Program-made: the position numbers and the translations under genes
Shown: piece by piece, positions 1 to 8,634 of the stretch
How positions within the stretch are numbered: the stretch's first letter is position 1
How the letters are laid out: each line of letters begins with the position of its first letter
Notes under the pieces: model-generated
Database searches by the model: none
The model's input: the letters and a program-made list of their open reading frames with translations, nothing else
Told to the model about the DNA's origin: nothing
Source: Parvularia atlantis
Lineage: Eukaryota; Opisthokonta; Rotosphaerida
Direction of reading: 5' to 3'
Assembly: GCA_943704415.1 (NCBI GenBank)
Contig: CALSCO010000373.1
Span: 1-17,414, forward strand
Length of the DNA: 17,414 nucleotides

Positions 1-1
1 G

Positions 2-124
2 CAGAACGACAGCCGCGGCGACGTGAGCCGCGCCAGCAGCCCCGGCGGGCCGCTGCCAGCCGTGCGGCGTTGCGGTGGCGGCATCGATGTGACGGCGCCG
101 CGCTGTCAGAGCGCGCCCGTCTGA
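2..124 (+). CDS. Possible 3' end of a gene entering from the left edge (unidentified)
   Basis: An open frame runs from the window edge to a TGA at 122-124 and encodes about 40 residues rich in Ser, Arg, Gly and Pro. The first part uses G or C at almost every third codon position, as the real genes here do. The window begins with gcag, so the frame may start just after a splice acceptor at position 4. It would converge on XRCC1 with a 44-bp gap, matching the tight convergent spacing elsewhere in the window. A stretch from 27 to about 63 (gtgag to ccag) could instead be a very short intron. No domain is recognisable and the call rests only on codon use and layout. Confidence 0.28.
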   Translation, partial: QNDSRGDVSRASSPGGPLPAVRRCGGGIDVTAPRCQSAPV

Positions 125-168
125 TGGAGCACTTGAGCGACATCACGGAGAGTGCGGAGTGTCGTTCG

Positions 169-1806
169 TCACGGCAAGATCAAGTACGGCGTCTCATCCA
201 CACGGCGCTGCTGGCGCATACACTCTGCGAGCCACGCCGAGCCGACGAAGAGCACGCTCGGGTGGGCCTTGGCCGTGCTGGCGCGGCGCGATTGAGACGA
301 CGACGAGCCGGGCGCGCCAGATCGGCACGCACCTCGCAAAGTTGTTGTCCCAGGGCTCGTCCGTGACGACGTGCGTCGTGCCCGGGGACATGTACATGTC
401 GATGTCGCTGCCGTGCGTGCATGCGTGCGTGCCCGTGAGCGCGCTGCAGGTGCGCTGCAGGTGTGCAGAAGGCGCGCGCACCCGCCGAGCGAGACGAGGA
501 TGCGCTCGAGCTTGCGCAGGGACTCGGGCGACGCGGGCTTGTAGAAGAAGACGTGGATCCCGCGCAGGGCGGCCGGCAGCATCGGCAGGGCCGCAGCCTC
601 GTCGTCGCTGGTGGTGCGCCGCGGCGCGGCCGGGCGTGTCGGCCGTTGCCGCGGCTGCGGCTCGTCCTCGTCCGTCAGCTCGTCTTCGTCCCCGTCGCTG
701 CCGCGCCCCCGCTTCGGCGCGTTCGCGACGGCGTAGGCGCTCTCGGCCATGCGCCTGCGCTGCTTGAAGCTGTCGTTGATCCAGTCGGGCTTCACGACGT
801 GCCCGCTCGGTCCTATGATCGCCGCGGTCAGTGGCCCACGGGGCGAGGCGCGCGTGTGCGCACGCTTGCGCTGCATCTCGACGTGCTTGGGCGTGTTTGG
901 GAAGGCGCAGATGAGGTGCGTCGTCTTGTCGGTGATGTCGGGCTCTGCCGCGGCGCGCACGTGAGCCTTGCGCCCCGGCCACACGAACGGCGTGGGCGCA
1001 CCAAAGACGGCGCCCATGGCCAGCGCGCGGTCACGCAGCGTGCCGCGCGCCGGGTTCTGGATGCCGCTGATCACAAAGTGCACGCCCTTCTGCTCGGCGT
1101 GCGCGTCGCGGTCGTCAGCGCGTCTCGCAAGCGCGCACACGTTGGACGTGCCATGAGCGTGTTGACCGGCGCAGTGGGCATGGGGCGCGCGGCGGCCAAC
1201 GGGCCGGGCGACACGGACCCATCGGAGCCGCTGTCGGCGACCGCGATGTCGGCGGGCGCAGGCGCGGCGGCCTTGTGCTTGAGCTCGTCTGGCGCGCCGT
1301 CGATCAGGTGCGGCGCGCACGCGATCGAAGGGGGGCCGCAGCGCACCGGTGCGCGCCTTGAGCTGCTGCAGCCGCAGCGCGTTCTCCTCGGCGACGCGCG
1401 CCGCATCAACGGCGACGGCGGGGCGCGGCACGGGCGGCGGTGGCGCCGGATGCGCGGCGGGGCGCGTCGGCGGAAACAGCGGCAGCGCCGGCGCGTCCTC
1501 GGGCTCGTCGAAGACCTCGGCGCGCGGGCGATCGACGCGCGCCTTGACGTGCCGCGCCTCGTCTGCGAGCTGCTGCTGCAGCAGCGCCTGGTGGACGTGC
1601 GGCCGATGTCAGCACGACGCCCGCAGATCGCACGCACGACGCACATCGGACGCCTGCCGCAGCGCGTGCGCGTCGACGGGCGCCGGCGGCCGCGCCACGT
1701 CGCGTGTGCGGAAGAGATCGCCGGGCGCCGGGCGGCCGTTTGTGGCCGCGGCCGACGTCGGTGGCGCGCGCAGCGCAAAGGCGCCGAGACGCCCCGGCTG
1801 GGACAT
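169..1806 (-). CDS. XRCC1: XRCC1-like DNA single-strand break repair scaffold, two BRCT domains, 407 aa
   Basis: Scaffold of base-excision and single-strand break repair in the nucleus. Eight exons read from the minus strand: 1806-1645, 1587-1347, 1288-1152, 1089-1002, 944-864, 812-482, 407-333, 277-169; together 1224 nt. BRCT1 (about residues 181-265) carries GVHFVISGIQNP, THLICAFPNTPK and PDWINDSFKQRRR, the hallmarks of the central, poly(ADP-ribose)-binding BRCT of XRCC1. BRCT2 (about 312-402) carries HVFFYKP, EPWDNNF and HPSVLFVGSAWLAEC, matching the ligase III-binding BRCT. An acidic linker with two CK2-like Ser/Thr clusters lies between them. Residues 1-180 are Ala/Pro-rich and show nothing like the XRCC1 N-terminal domain. 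The ATG at 1806 has A at -3; the only longer in-frame start is GTG. Intron 3 is uncertain: GC-AG (1151-1090) or GT-AG with a weak donor at 1166. Confidence 0.9.
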
Positions 1807-1911
1807 TGCTCGTCGCTGATTGGCTCGATGTGCGCCTGTCACGCCCTGCACCGCTGCACCGCTGCACCGCGCTAACGCGCACCGCTGACTGAACTACAAC
1901 GGCTAAGATGG

Positions 1912-3254
1912 CTAGGCTAAAGGCGCGCGCACGACGGCGTAGTCGGCGAGGCTGGTGCAGCGCGCTTCGAGCACGTCGGCGGCCGTGCGGATCATGCACT
2001 CGCCCACACGCTCGGCGAACGCAGCCGCGTCCGTGTCACGCTCTGCCGACGAGCACTCGATCGCCTTGGGCGTGCTCATGTACGCGTAAAAGTCGGACTT
2101 GTTGATGACGACCTTGTCGCGCGCCTCCTCGATCGAGCGCATCTGGTAGTGGTTGAGCCGCAGCGGATCGCCCGGGATGCGCCCGCGCTCAAACTCCTCC
2201 GGCAGGACCGGGACGGTCACGGGCACGTGCACGCGCCCCAGAGCCGGATCGACGCGGTTGCCGCGCACAAAGCTCTTGAGCGCGCCCTGGGTCGGCGTCC
2301 AAGGGTTATCTAGGCTACAGCCCGTGGCGGTGCCGTTGCCGTCGAGTGCGGGTCGGAGCACGTGCGTCTCGGTCACGAGACCGGTCCAGTTGCGGAACGG
2401 GAAGCCCTTCGCCCCGTAGAGCACGCCCGTAACCGGAAACAGCGCCTTGTCGCGCATATCCAGGTAGTCCGGGATCGAGCCCGGTGACACCCAGGCCGTG
2501 TCCGAGGCAGCGAGGTCAGCGCCGTCACGCGGGACGAGCGGGCGGAAGAAGAACTCGTCCACGTCGAAGAACGACATCCAGCCGATCCCGAGCTTGCGCA
2601 CGCGCGCGGCGCAGTCGGCCATGGCAGCGAACTGGCAGTTGACCATGCTGTGCTCGTGGTCGCGCGTGTCGGTGCGGCAGACCGTCATCCAGTAGTGGAT
2701 GTTGCCGCGCCACGACTTGGGGGCGTTGGCGTACGGCGATGTCGCGATCGTCTGGTCGACGTGGTTGATCATGTGCGTCAAATTGAACACGGTGAGGATG
2801 CCGGCGTCGACCCACGGGCGCAGCAGCACGCTGTACTCGGCGTCGGTGCTGTGGGGCGGCCCGGGCTCAGTCTCTCGTGCGCAGCCGCCGCGATGGGCGC
2901 GCCGCACCTTTGGTCGTCGTAGATGAAGAAGCGATCGAAGCCCTGCAGACGATGGAATGCGATCCACTCGGGCAGGAAGCGCGCCTGGTTGCGCAGCAGC
3001 GTGCAGCCGAGCAGGCGCCCGGGCCCGGCAGGCGTCGGCGTCGCACGTGCTGTCGGTGCTGTCGGTGCTGTCGGTGGTGCCGTCGGTGCTGCATCGACAT
3101 CGGCGTCCGCGCCCACGATCTCGTCCACGTCGAGGTCGTGCCAGCACCGCTCGACGCCGCCGACGCGCGCGAGGCGGCTCCCGACGAGCCCGATCACGAC
3201 GAGCGCGATAAGGACAGCCGCCACTCTACCGCCATGCTGCACATGGCCGCTCAT
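1912..3254 (-). CDS. GT92-family (DUF23) glycosyltransferase, type II membrane protein, 427 aa
   Basis: Two exons, 3254-2908 and 2848-1912, joined across a 59-nt intron (GTGCGG to CACAG). The intron has TGA in one frame, and its removal restores DDQSTDAEYSVLL. A short N-terminus is followed by one hydrophobic anchor (about residues 11-25) and an Ala/Pro/Thr stem, so the catalytic domain should face the Golgi lumen. GT92 hallmarks: CTLLRNQARFLPEWIAFHR and FDRFFIYDD near the start of the domain, the metal-binding DxD in FFDVDEFFF (D211 and D213), and LNHYQMRS near the C-terminus. Characterised members transfer galactose (core-fucose galactosylation in nematodes, pectic galactan synthesis in plants), but the acceptor here cannot be told. 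The ATG at 3254 was preferred because it puts the anchor at the N-terminus; an in-frame ATG at 3329 would add 25 residues. It is divergent from PEPCK across 248 bp. Confidence 0.85.
3051..3090. repeat. 9-bp tandem repeat encoding an Ala-Pro-Thr stem
   Basis: The unit tgtcggtgc is repeated at 3051, 3060 and, with one change, 3069; a degenerate further copy follows. On the coding (minus) strand it specifies the APT/PPT run in the stem between membrane anchor and catalytic domain of the GT92 protein. Each unit is a whole number of codons, so copy number can vary without breaking the frame. Confidence 0.75.
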
Positions 3255-3502
3255 CGCCGCCACACAAACTATCCTGCAGCGCCACCTGAGCTCATGCTTC
3301 GCGGCTGGCCACCCGGGTCCACCCGGCATCCGCCGGTCCCGCCCGGCATCCCCCGGGTTCTCACGGGTGCGCCGTGAGTCAGCGTGGCCACTGATCGCTC
3401 ACTTTCTCGCTCGCGCGCCTCCTCGGCGTGTCGCGCGGGCCGTCAGCTGACGTCGCCCGCCTCGCCTCGCCGCAGCCACGCGCCACACACACACACACGG
3501 CC
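3255..3502. promoter_or_regulatory. Divergent promoter region between the GT92 gene and PEPCK, with 20-bp direct repeat and CA tract
   Basis: This 248-bp spacer separates two head-to-head starts and must hold both promoters. Two near-copies of a 20-bp unit, gtccacccggcatccgcc at 3317 and gtcccgcccggcatcccc at 3336-3337, place ccggcat exactly 20 bp apart (3323 and 3343). A CA dinucleotide tract runs from about 3484 to 3498, only a few bases before the PEPCK ATG. I see no TATA box. Confidence 0.5.
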
Positions 3503-5887
3503 ATGGCCCCGACGACGGTGCGCCGCACGAACCCACGCGCCGACGAGAAGCCTGACGGGCCCCGCGCTGCGCTGCGCAGACGAACCAGCACGTGCTCGCG
3601 TGGGTGGACGAGTGCACCAAGCTGCTGCAGCCCGACAGCGTCTACTGGTGCACGGGCACGGAGGACGAGAAGCGCGAGCTCACGCGGCAGGCCGTCGACA
3701 CGGGCGTCTTGCTGCCGCTCAACCAGGACAAGCTGCCCGGCTGCTACCTGCACCGCTCCAACCCGAACGACGTTGCGCGCGTGGAGCAGGTCGTCGCGAA
3801 AGCACGCGCGTCGCGAAGCACAGCTGAGACGTGCGTGCACGAGCGCAGCTTACGTTCATCTGCACGCCCACCAAAGACGAGGCCGGCCCGACCAACAACT
3901 GGATGGCGCCTGACGAGGCCTACGCCAAGCTGCGCACCATCTACCAGGGCTCGATGAAGGGCCGGACGCTCTACGTCGTGCGTAGCGGGCGCTGCGTTTT
4001 TGTGCGACGCGCTCACGGCATGCGCGCAGTTTGCGTACGTCATGGGCCCGCTCTCGTCGCCCTTCAGCAAGATCGGCATCGAGATCACCGACAGCATCTA
4101 CGTCGTGCTCAACATGCGCATCATGACGCGTGGGCTCGGCCTCGAGGCCTTCCGCATGCTCGGCGACTCGAACGACTTCAACCGCGGCCTGCACTGCGTC
4201 GCGACGTGCAGCCCCGACCAGCGGTGCGCCCGCTTGCACCCGCGCGACGCACAGCCGGCCTGACGCGTGTGCGCGCAAACAGCTACATCTGCCACTTCCC
4301 GCAGGACAACACGATCTGGTCGGTCGGCTCCGGGTACGGCGGCAACGCGCTGCTCGGCAAGAAGTGCCTCGCGCTGCGCATCGGCTCGTACCTCGGCCGC
4401 AACGAGGGCTGGTTCGCCGAGCATATGCTCATCCTCGAGGCGCAGGTGCGCCCTCGCCGTGCCGTGCGCGAGCGTGCTGACCGTGCTGACCGTGCGGCGG
4501 CACAGAACCCTGACGGCCAGACCAGCTTTGTCTGCGCGGCCTTCCCGAGCCAGTGCGGCAAGACCAACTTTGCGATGATGACGCCGCCCGCGCGCTTCCG
4601 CAACTGGCGCGTGTTCACCGTCGGCGACGACATCGCCTGGCTGCGCCCCGGTTCGCCCGGCCGCGGCGGCGCGGCAATGCGCTCATGCACCGAACGCACG
4701 CGCGCACCCAGGCAACGACGGGCGCCTGTACGCCGTCAACCCTGAGGCTGGCTACTTTGGTGTTGCGCCGGGCACCAACTACCAGTCCAACCCGACGGCG
4801 ATGAACACGATCACGCGCGACACGATCTACACGAACGTGGCCATGTGCGGCGGCCGCTGCTGCCGTTGTGCGCCCGCGGGCGCTGACCCGTGCGGGACGC
4901 AGGACGCCCGACGGCGACGTCTGGTGGGAGGGCAAGACGGCCGAAACGCCCGCCGAGCTGATCGACTGGCAGGGGCGGCCGTGGAAGCGCGGCTCGACCG
5001 ACAAGGCGGCGCACCCGAACAGCCGCTTCACGGCGCCGATGCAGGTGCCCCTCTCTGTGCCGTGTTGACGTGGCACGCTCACAAGTGCCCGTACGCGCGT
5101 GTGCCGCAGAACAACCCCAACCTGTCGCGCTACGTCAACGACCCGCAGGGCGTGCCCATCTCGGCGATCATCTTCGGCGGCCGGCGCCCGACGACCGTGC
5201 CGCTTGTGCTGCAGAGCTTCGACTGGACGCACGGCGTGTTCCTCGGCGCGACCATGGGCTCGGAGACGACCGCCGCAGCCGAGAGCAAGGCCGGCATCGT
5301 GCGGCGCGACCCGATGGCGATGCTGCCGTTCATCGGCTACAACGTCGACCAGTACTTTGCGCACTGGCTGCACATGCGCGGCCAGATCCGCTTCCCGCCC
5401 AAGATTTTCTTCGTCAACTGGTTCCGCAAGGACGAGGCCGGCAAGTTCATGTGGCCGGGCTTTGGCGAGGTGCGCGGCGCCCGATGTGCGCGATCGAGCT
5501 GTGTGGGCTGACACACACATGCACGCGCGCAGAACCTGCGGGTGCGTCGCGCTGCGCACTCTGCTCGCCCGGCCGGTCTGTGCACGATGATGCTGACGCG
5601 GCCTCGCATCACCGCAGATCCTGCTCTGGATCATCCTGCGCTCGATGGGCCGCATCGGCGGGCAGGAGACGCTCATGGGCTGGGTCCCACGCGACGGCGA
5701 CCTCGACCTGTCCGGCATCAATATCACGCCCGACCAGGTCGACGCGGCGATGAAGGTGGACCTGGGCGAGTGGGAGAAGGAGCTCGAGTCGATGGGCGAG
5801 TACTTCAAGACGCTCGGCGCCGACTTGCCCAAGCCGCTGCGCCTGCAGCGCGAGCTGCTGCTCGAAAAGATCCGTGCGACCATGTGA
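3503..5887 (+). CDS. PCK1: Phosphoenolpyruvate carboxykinase, GTP type, cytosolic form, 589 aa
   Basis: Converts oxaloacetate and GTP to phosphoenolpyruvate, GDP and CO2 in gluconeogenesis. Eleven exons: 3503-3517, 3580-3789, 3849-3977, 4030-4223, 4283-4445, 4506-4650, 4712-4844, 4903-5044, 5110-5469, 5533-5541, 5618-5887; 1770 nt. Hallmarks: [15 protein letters not shown], the P-loop [11 protein letters not shown] with the reactive Cys at about residue 254, VGDDIAW (Mn/Mg site, about 276-282), [22 protein letters not shown] and the guanine-binding region [17 protein letters not shown]. The length fits the GTP family and excludes the unrelated ATP-type enzyme. Nothing resembles a mitochondrial presequence, so it is probably cytosolic. 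The ATG has a strong context (gccATGg) and exon 1 encodes only MAPTT. Introns are 52-76 nt; exon 10 is nine bases long. Using PCK1 rather than PCK2 reflects only the absence of a presequence. Confidence 0.96.
5533..5541 (+). other. 9-nt microexon in PEPCK encoding Asn-Leu-Arg
   Basis: The sequence aacctgcgg lies between an acceptor (gcgcgcag ending 5532) and a donor (gtgcgtcg from 5542), both of the window's usual type. It is flanked by introns of 63 and 76 nt and is in phase 0. Only with this exon does the protein read [16 protein letters not shown], in register with the family (PGFGEN.RVL.W). Without it the three residues after the conserved Glu are lost. Confidence 0.85.
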
Positions 5888-5981
5888 GCCGCCGCTGGTT
5901 GCACGTCTCTTTGTCGTGTTTTTCTTCTTCCTCCCGAAGCAGTGCTCGCGTGCGATGCAGACACTGCACATGAACAGCTAC

Positions 5982-8095
5982 TCACAGGTGCACCGCGGCG
6001 CTCGCAAAGAAGACGATGACGGCGTGCGCGTCGGCGTCGACCACGGCCACGCAGCCGTCGTCCGCGACCGCGACCGACACTGGCCGCAGCAGACCCTCGG
6101 TCACGCGCCGCACGCACTCGCCCGCGACCGTCCACAGCGACACGCACCTACGGCCGGCCTCGACCACGGCGAGCACGTCGGCGTCGCGCGCGTAGGCGAC
6201 CGAGACGGGCCCGTCCAGGCCGTCGATCGTGCGCACGAGCGCGCCCGTTCGCTCCGACACGAGCACGAGCTTGTCCTGGTCGAGTGGGGCGCAGACAGCG
6301 ATCTCACCGCTGTCGAGCAGCGCAGCCGTGTCGCACGCGCCGCTGAGCACGACCGCGCGCGAGGCCCAGCGGCGCCGGCCCGACGGCGCGTGCAGCGAGA
6401 TGCCGCGATCGCGACCCACGAGCACGTCACCCGAGCGCAGCGTGACCACCCGCTGCGCGCCCTCGGCCGTGAAGCCGCCGACGCGCGTCGTCTTGCCGCT
6501 GCCGTCGGGCGCGGCCGGCGCGAAGCACTCGATCGCGGCCGGGCTGCCCTTGCGCGTCGCAACCGTCCACACGTCGCCTGTGTGCGCCACGGCGTCGCGG
6601 TCGGGTCGCACGGGCACGTTGACGAAGAGGCTGTAGCGGAGCGCGCCGCGCCCGTTCACGACGGCCATCTGCGTGCCCGGGAAGTCGGCGACGATGAGGT
6701 TGTTGTCGGCCGTGGCGATGACGGCGCGCGGGCCTGCACCGGCGCACGTGAGGCAAGCGCGCGCGCGCACGAGGGACCAAAGAGCGCACCCTGCACCGCG
6801 CCGAGCAGGTCGCGGACAGCGACGGGTGGGCCGGCCGCGGCCGTGGCGTAGCGCACGCCGCGTGTGACGACAAGCGCGCTGCTCGATCCGCTCGCGCGCA
6901 CGACCGTGAGAGCGCGCGGCTCCTTGATCAGCAGCGCGAGCGTCGGCTCCCGCTCGAGCAGCGTCTGGACACGGCGCGAGACGGCGCAGCTGCGACGGAC
7001 GAGCTCGACGGTGCGCAGGGCGTCGGTCGTGTCGGCCGAGGCGGTCGAGGCGAGGGCGAGCATGACCTGGCGCGTCTGGGCGGCGGCGACGCCGAGGCTG
7101 TCGCGCACGATGGCGACGTTGTCGATCTGCAGCTGCAAGGTCTTGAGGTCACTCTGGCCGGTGGCGTGGACGGCGTCGAGGACGGCGCGGCGCGAGCGCA
7201 GATCGGCGTCGTCCGGGTCGTGCACGGTCGCCGCCGCGGCCGTCAGCTCGTCCTCGAGATCCTCCAGATGCGCCTTGAGGCGCTCGTGCGCGGCCGTGAG
7301 CGCGCCGCGGGCGAGATCGACCTCGCCGAGGGCGTCGGTGAGGCGCTGCAGCTGCGGCGCGAGCTGGATGCGGTAGCGCGCCATCGTCTCGTCGACGGTC
7401 CAGAGCGGGTGGTGCTCGTGGCGGCCGCGCAGGACGCACTCGGAGCAGACGGCAGTCTCGCACTGGGCGCAGACGGCGCGGACGAGCGCGTGCGCGTGGT
7501 AGGCGCAGTGCAGCCCGTCGTCGCCGCCGTTGTCGTCGTGCGCGCCCTGCAGCCGTTCGCGAAGCCGTGCGAGCGGCCTGCTGCTGTTGCTGCTGCTGCT
7601 GTTGCTGCTCGTGGTGCTCGTGCTGGTGGCGCGCTCGTCCAGCGCGATCAGCCGATGGCGGCCGTGCGCGGCGTCGTCGAGGAGGCAGTCGACGCAGACG
7701 GCGGCGGCGCAGTCGGCGCAGAACGCACGCACCTCGCGCCCTACGTGCTTTGCGCACGTCGCGCCGCCGTCGCCGCGGCCGCCCGCGCCCGTCCTGATCG
7801 TGTCGCGCTCGTCGAACGGCTCGGCGCAGACCGGGCAGCGCGTCGCAGCAGCCGCGTTGACGTCGCCCGCGTCAGCGCGCGCCTCCTCCGCGAGCGTCGC
7901 GACGGCGGCGGTTGCGGCCGTCGCGTCGTCGTCGGCGTCGTGCGGCGCGGCGTCGTGCGGCGCGGGTGTGGGCGGGAACGAGGCGAGCTCGGCGACCGCC
8001 GTGTCGATCGCCATCTCCCACACCGCGTGGCGCTCGGCGCGTGGCAGGCGTTCGAAGCAGTCGGGGCAGAGCAGGTGCAGGCACGGCAGCAGCCG

Positions 8096-8127
<32 letters not shown>

Positions 8128-8188
8128 ACCAAGACGAGGGCGATGCGCCGCACGCGCCGCACGCATCGTGTGAGCCATCGGCCTCCAT
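5982..8188 (-). CDS. TRIM-like RING / double B-box / coiled-coil protein with C-terminal beta-propeller-like region, 716 aa
   Basis: Probable E3 ubiquitin ligase. Two exons, 8188-6790 and 6733-5982, with a 56-nt intron. RING: C10xxC13, then LLPCLHLLCPDC (C36-C44), then RCPVC only at 117-121. The insert of about 70 residues and the wording of the core recall TIF1/TRIM24-type RINGs. Two B-boxes follow: CAKH to HGRH (145-178) and CAYH to HEHH (228-260), separated by a Ser/Asn tract. Residues about 270-400 are heptad-like and charged, as a coiled coil. From about 466 onward come repeated segments such as NNLIVADFPG, GDVWTVATR, GDVLVGRDRG, GEIAVCAPLD and GCVAVVDAD, which look like blades of an NHL-type propeller, though I cannot count blades. 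The ATG at 8188 lies 2 bp from a CACGTG cluster. It converges on PEPCK with a 94-bp gap. The target is unknown. Confidence 0.85.
7578..7632. repeat. CTG/CTT-type triplet tract coding Ser/Asn run
   Basis: A triplet tract of ctg and ttg, grading into gtg/ctc triplets, lies in exon 1 of the RING/B-box gene. On the coding minus strand it reads as AGC and AAC codons, giving the Ser/Asn/Thr linker between the two B-boxes. Triplet length changes would keep the frame. Confidence 0.7.
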
Positions 8189-8190
8189 CC

Positions 8191-8218
8191 CACGTGGCAG
8201 CCACGTGGTTGGCACGTG
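8191..8218. promoter_or_regulatory. Three CACGTG (E-box/G-box) palindromes at exact 11-bp spacing
   Basis: CACGTG occurs at 8191-8196, 8202-8207 and 8213-8218, with two different 5-bp spacers (gcagc and gttgg). Repeats one helical turn apart place all three sites on the same DNA face. CACGTG is the classic site of bHLH and bZIP factors. The cluster begins 3 bp upstream of the ATG of the leftward gene, so it may lie in that gene's 5' leader as well as in the shared promoter. Confidence 0.6.
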
Positions 8219-8557
8219 ACCTGACTGATCTGCGGCCGCGCACGCCGCGGTGACAAGGATCCAAAAAGTCCTGACTTGCGTGCGTACTGGACGGTGCACA
8301 GCGACATTCAAGTTCGCAGCGGCCGGAGATGCAGCGTGGGTCAATCGGTCGCTGTTGGAAGCACCCGCGTTTTTCAGACGTCATGCCAGTGGAGTACGTT
8401 CACCCCTATCGACAGCGGCCTTTTTGCGCCTGGATCGGCTCACAGCGCACGAACCTTGCAAGACGCCACGACGACCGCGACGACTGCGACAACCGCAACG
8501 AAGACGGCCACCGCGACAAGCCTTCGAGAGACGACCGCAGGAAGAAGATGCGTCAGA

Positions 8558-8619
8558 GTGAGACACGCTGTTTCAACGTGCGACACTCCGCGCACGCTCC
8601 TCTCTCCCGTCGCCCACAG
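8558..8619 (+). other. Candidate 5'-UTR intron of the membrane-protein gene
   Basis: The segment starts gtgagac and ends ctctcccgtcgcccacag, and its 62-nt length matches other introns here. It ends 15 bp before the ATG at 8635. Splicing the bases upstream of it in frame with that ATG gives no convincing coding exon, so it would lie in the leader. Confidence 0.35.
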
Positions 8620-8634
8620 GGACGCAAGACCATC

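Larger units (their letters stand above)
8189..8634. promoter_or_regulatory. Divergent promoter spacer between the RING/B-box gene and the membrane-protein gene
   Basis: A 446-bp stretch without a convincing coding exon. Its left edge holds the three CACGTG palindromes. The middle (about 8240-8450) is less GC-rich than its surroundings, with runs such as ccaaaaagtcc and gtttttcag. From 8467 to 8520 there is an irregular run of gac/gcgac-like units. At the right, 8558-8619 has the form of a 62-nt intron (gtgagac, pyrimidine-rich end, cccacag) that could sit in the 5' untranslated region of the rightward gene. An ATG at 8383 opens a frame to 8889 but shows poor third-position bias, so I do not call it. 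Confidence 0.5.

Noticed and set aside
463-1875. A 470-codon open frame on the plus strand opposite XRCC1
   Set aside because: It is antisense to exons that give clear BRCT domains, has no recognisable domain and is Arg/Ala/Gly-rich, as expected of antisense frames in GC-rich DNA where stops are rare.
4615-6147. A 510-codon minus-strand frame across the PEPCK 3' half
   Set aside because: It lies opposite conserved PEPCK exons and their introns, shows no domain and starts from a position with no support.
7166-8173. A 335-codon plus-strand frame opposite the RING/B-box gene
   Set aside because: Its residues are the reverse-strand shadow of Cys- and Ala-rich coding sequence; the RING and B-box metal ligands on the other strand settle the coding strand.
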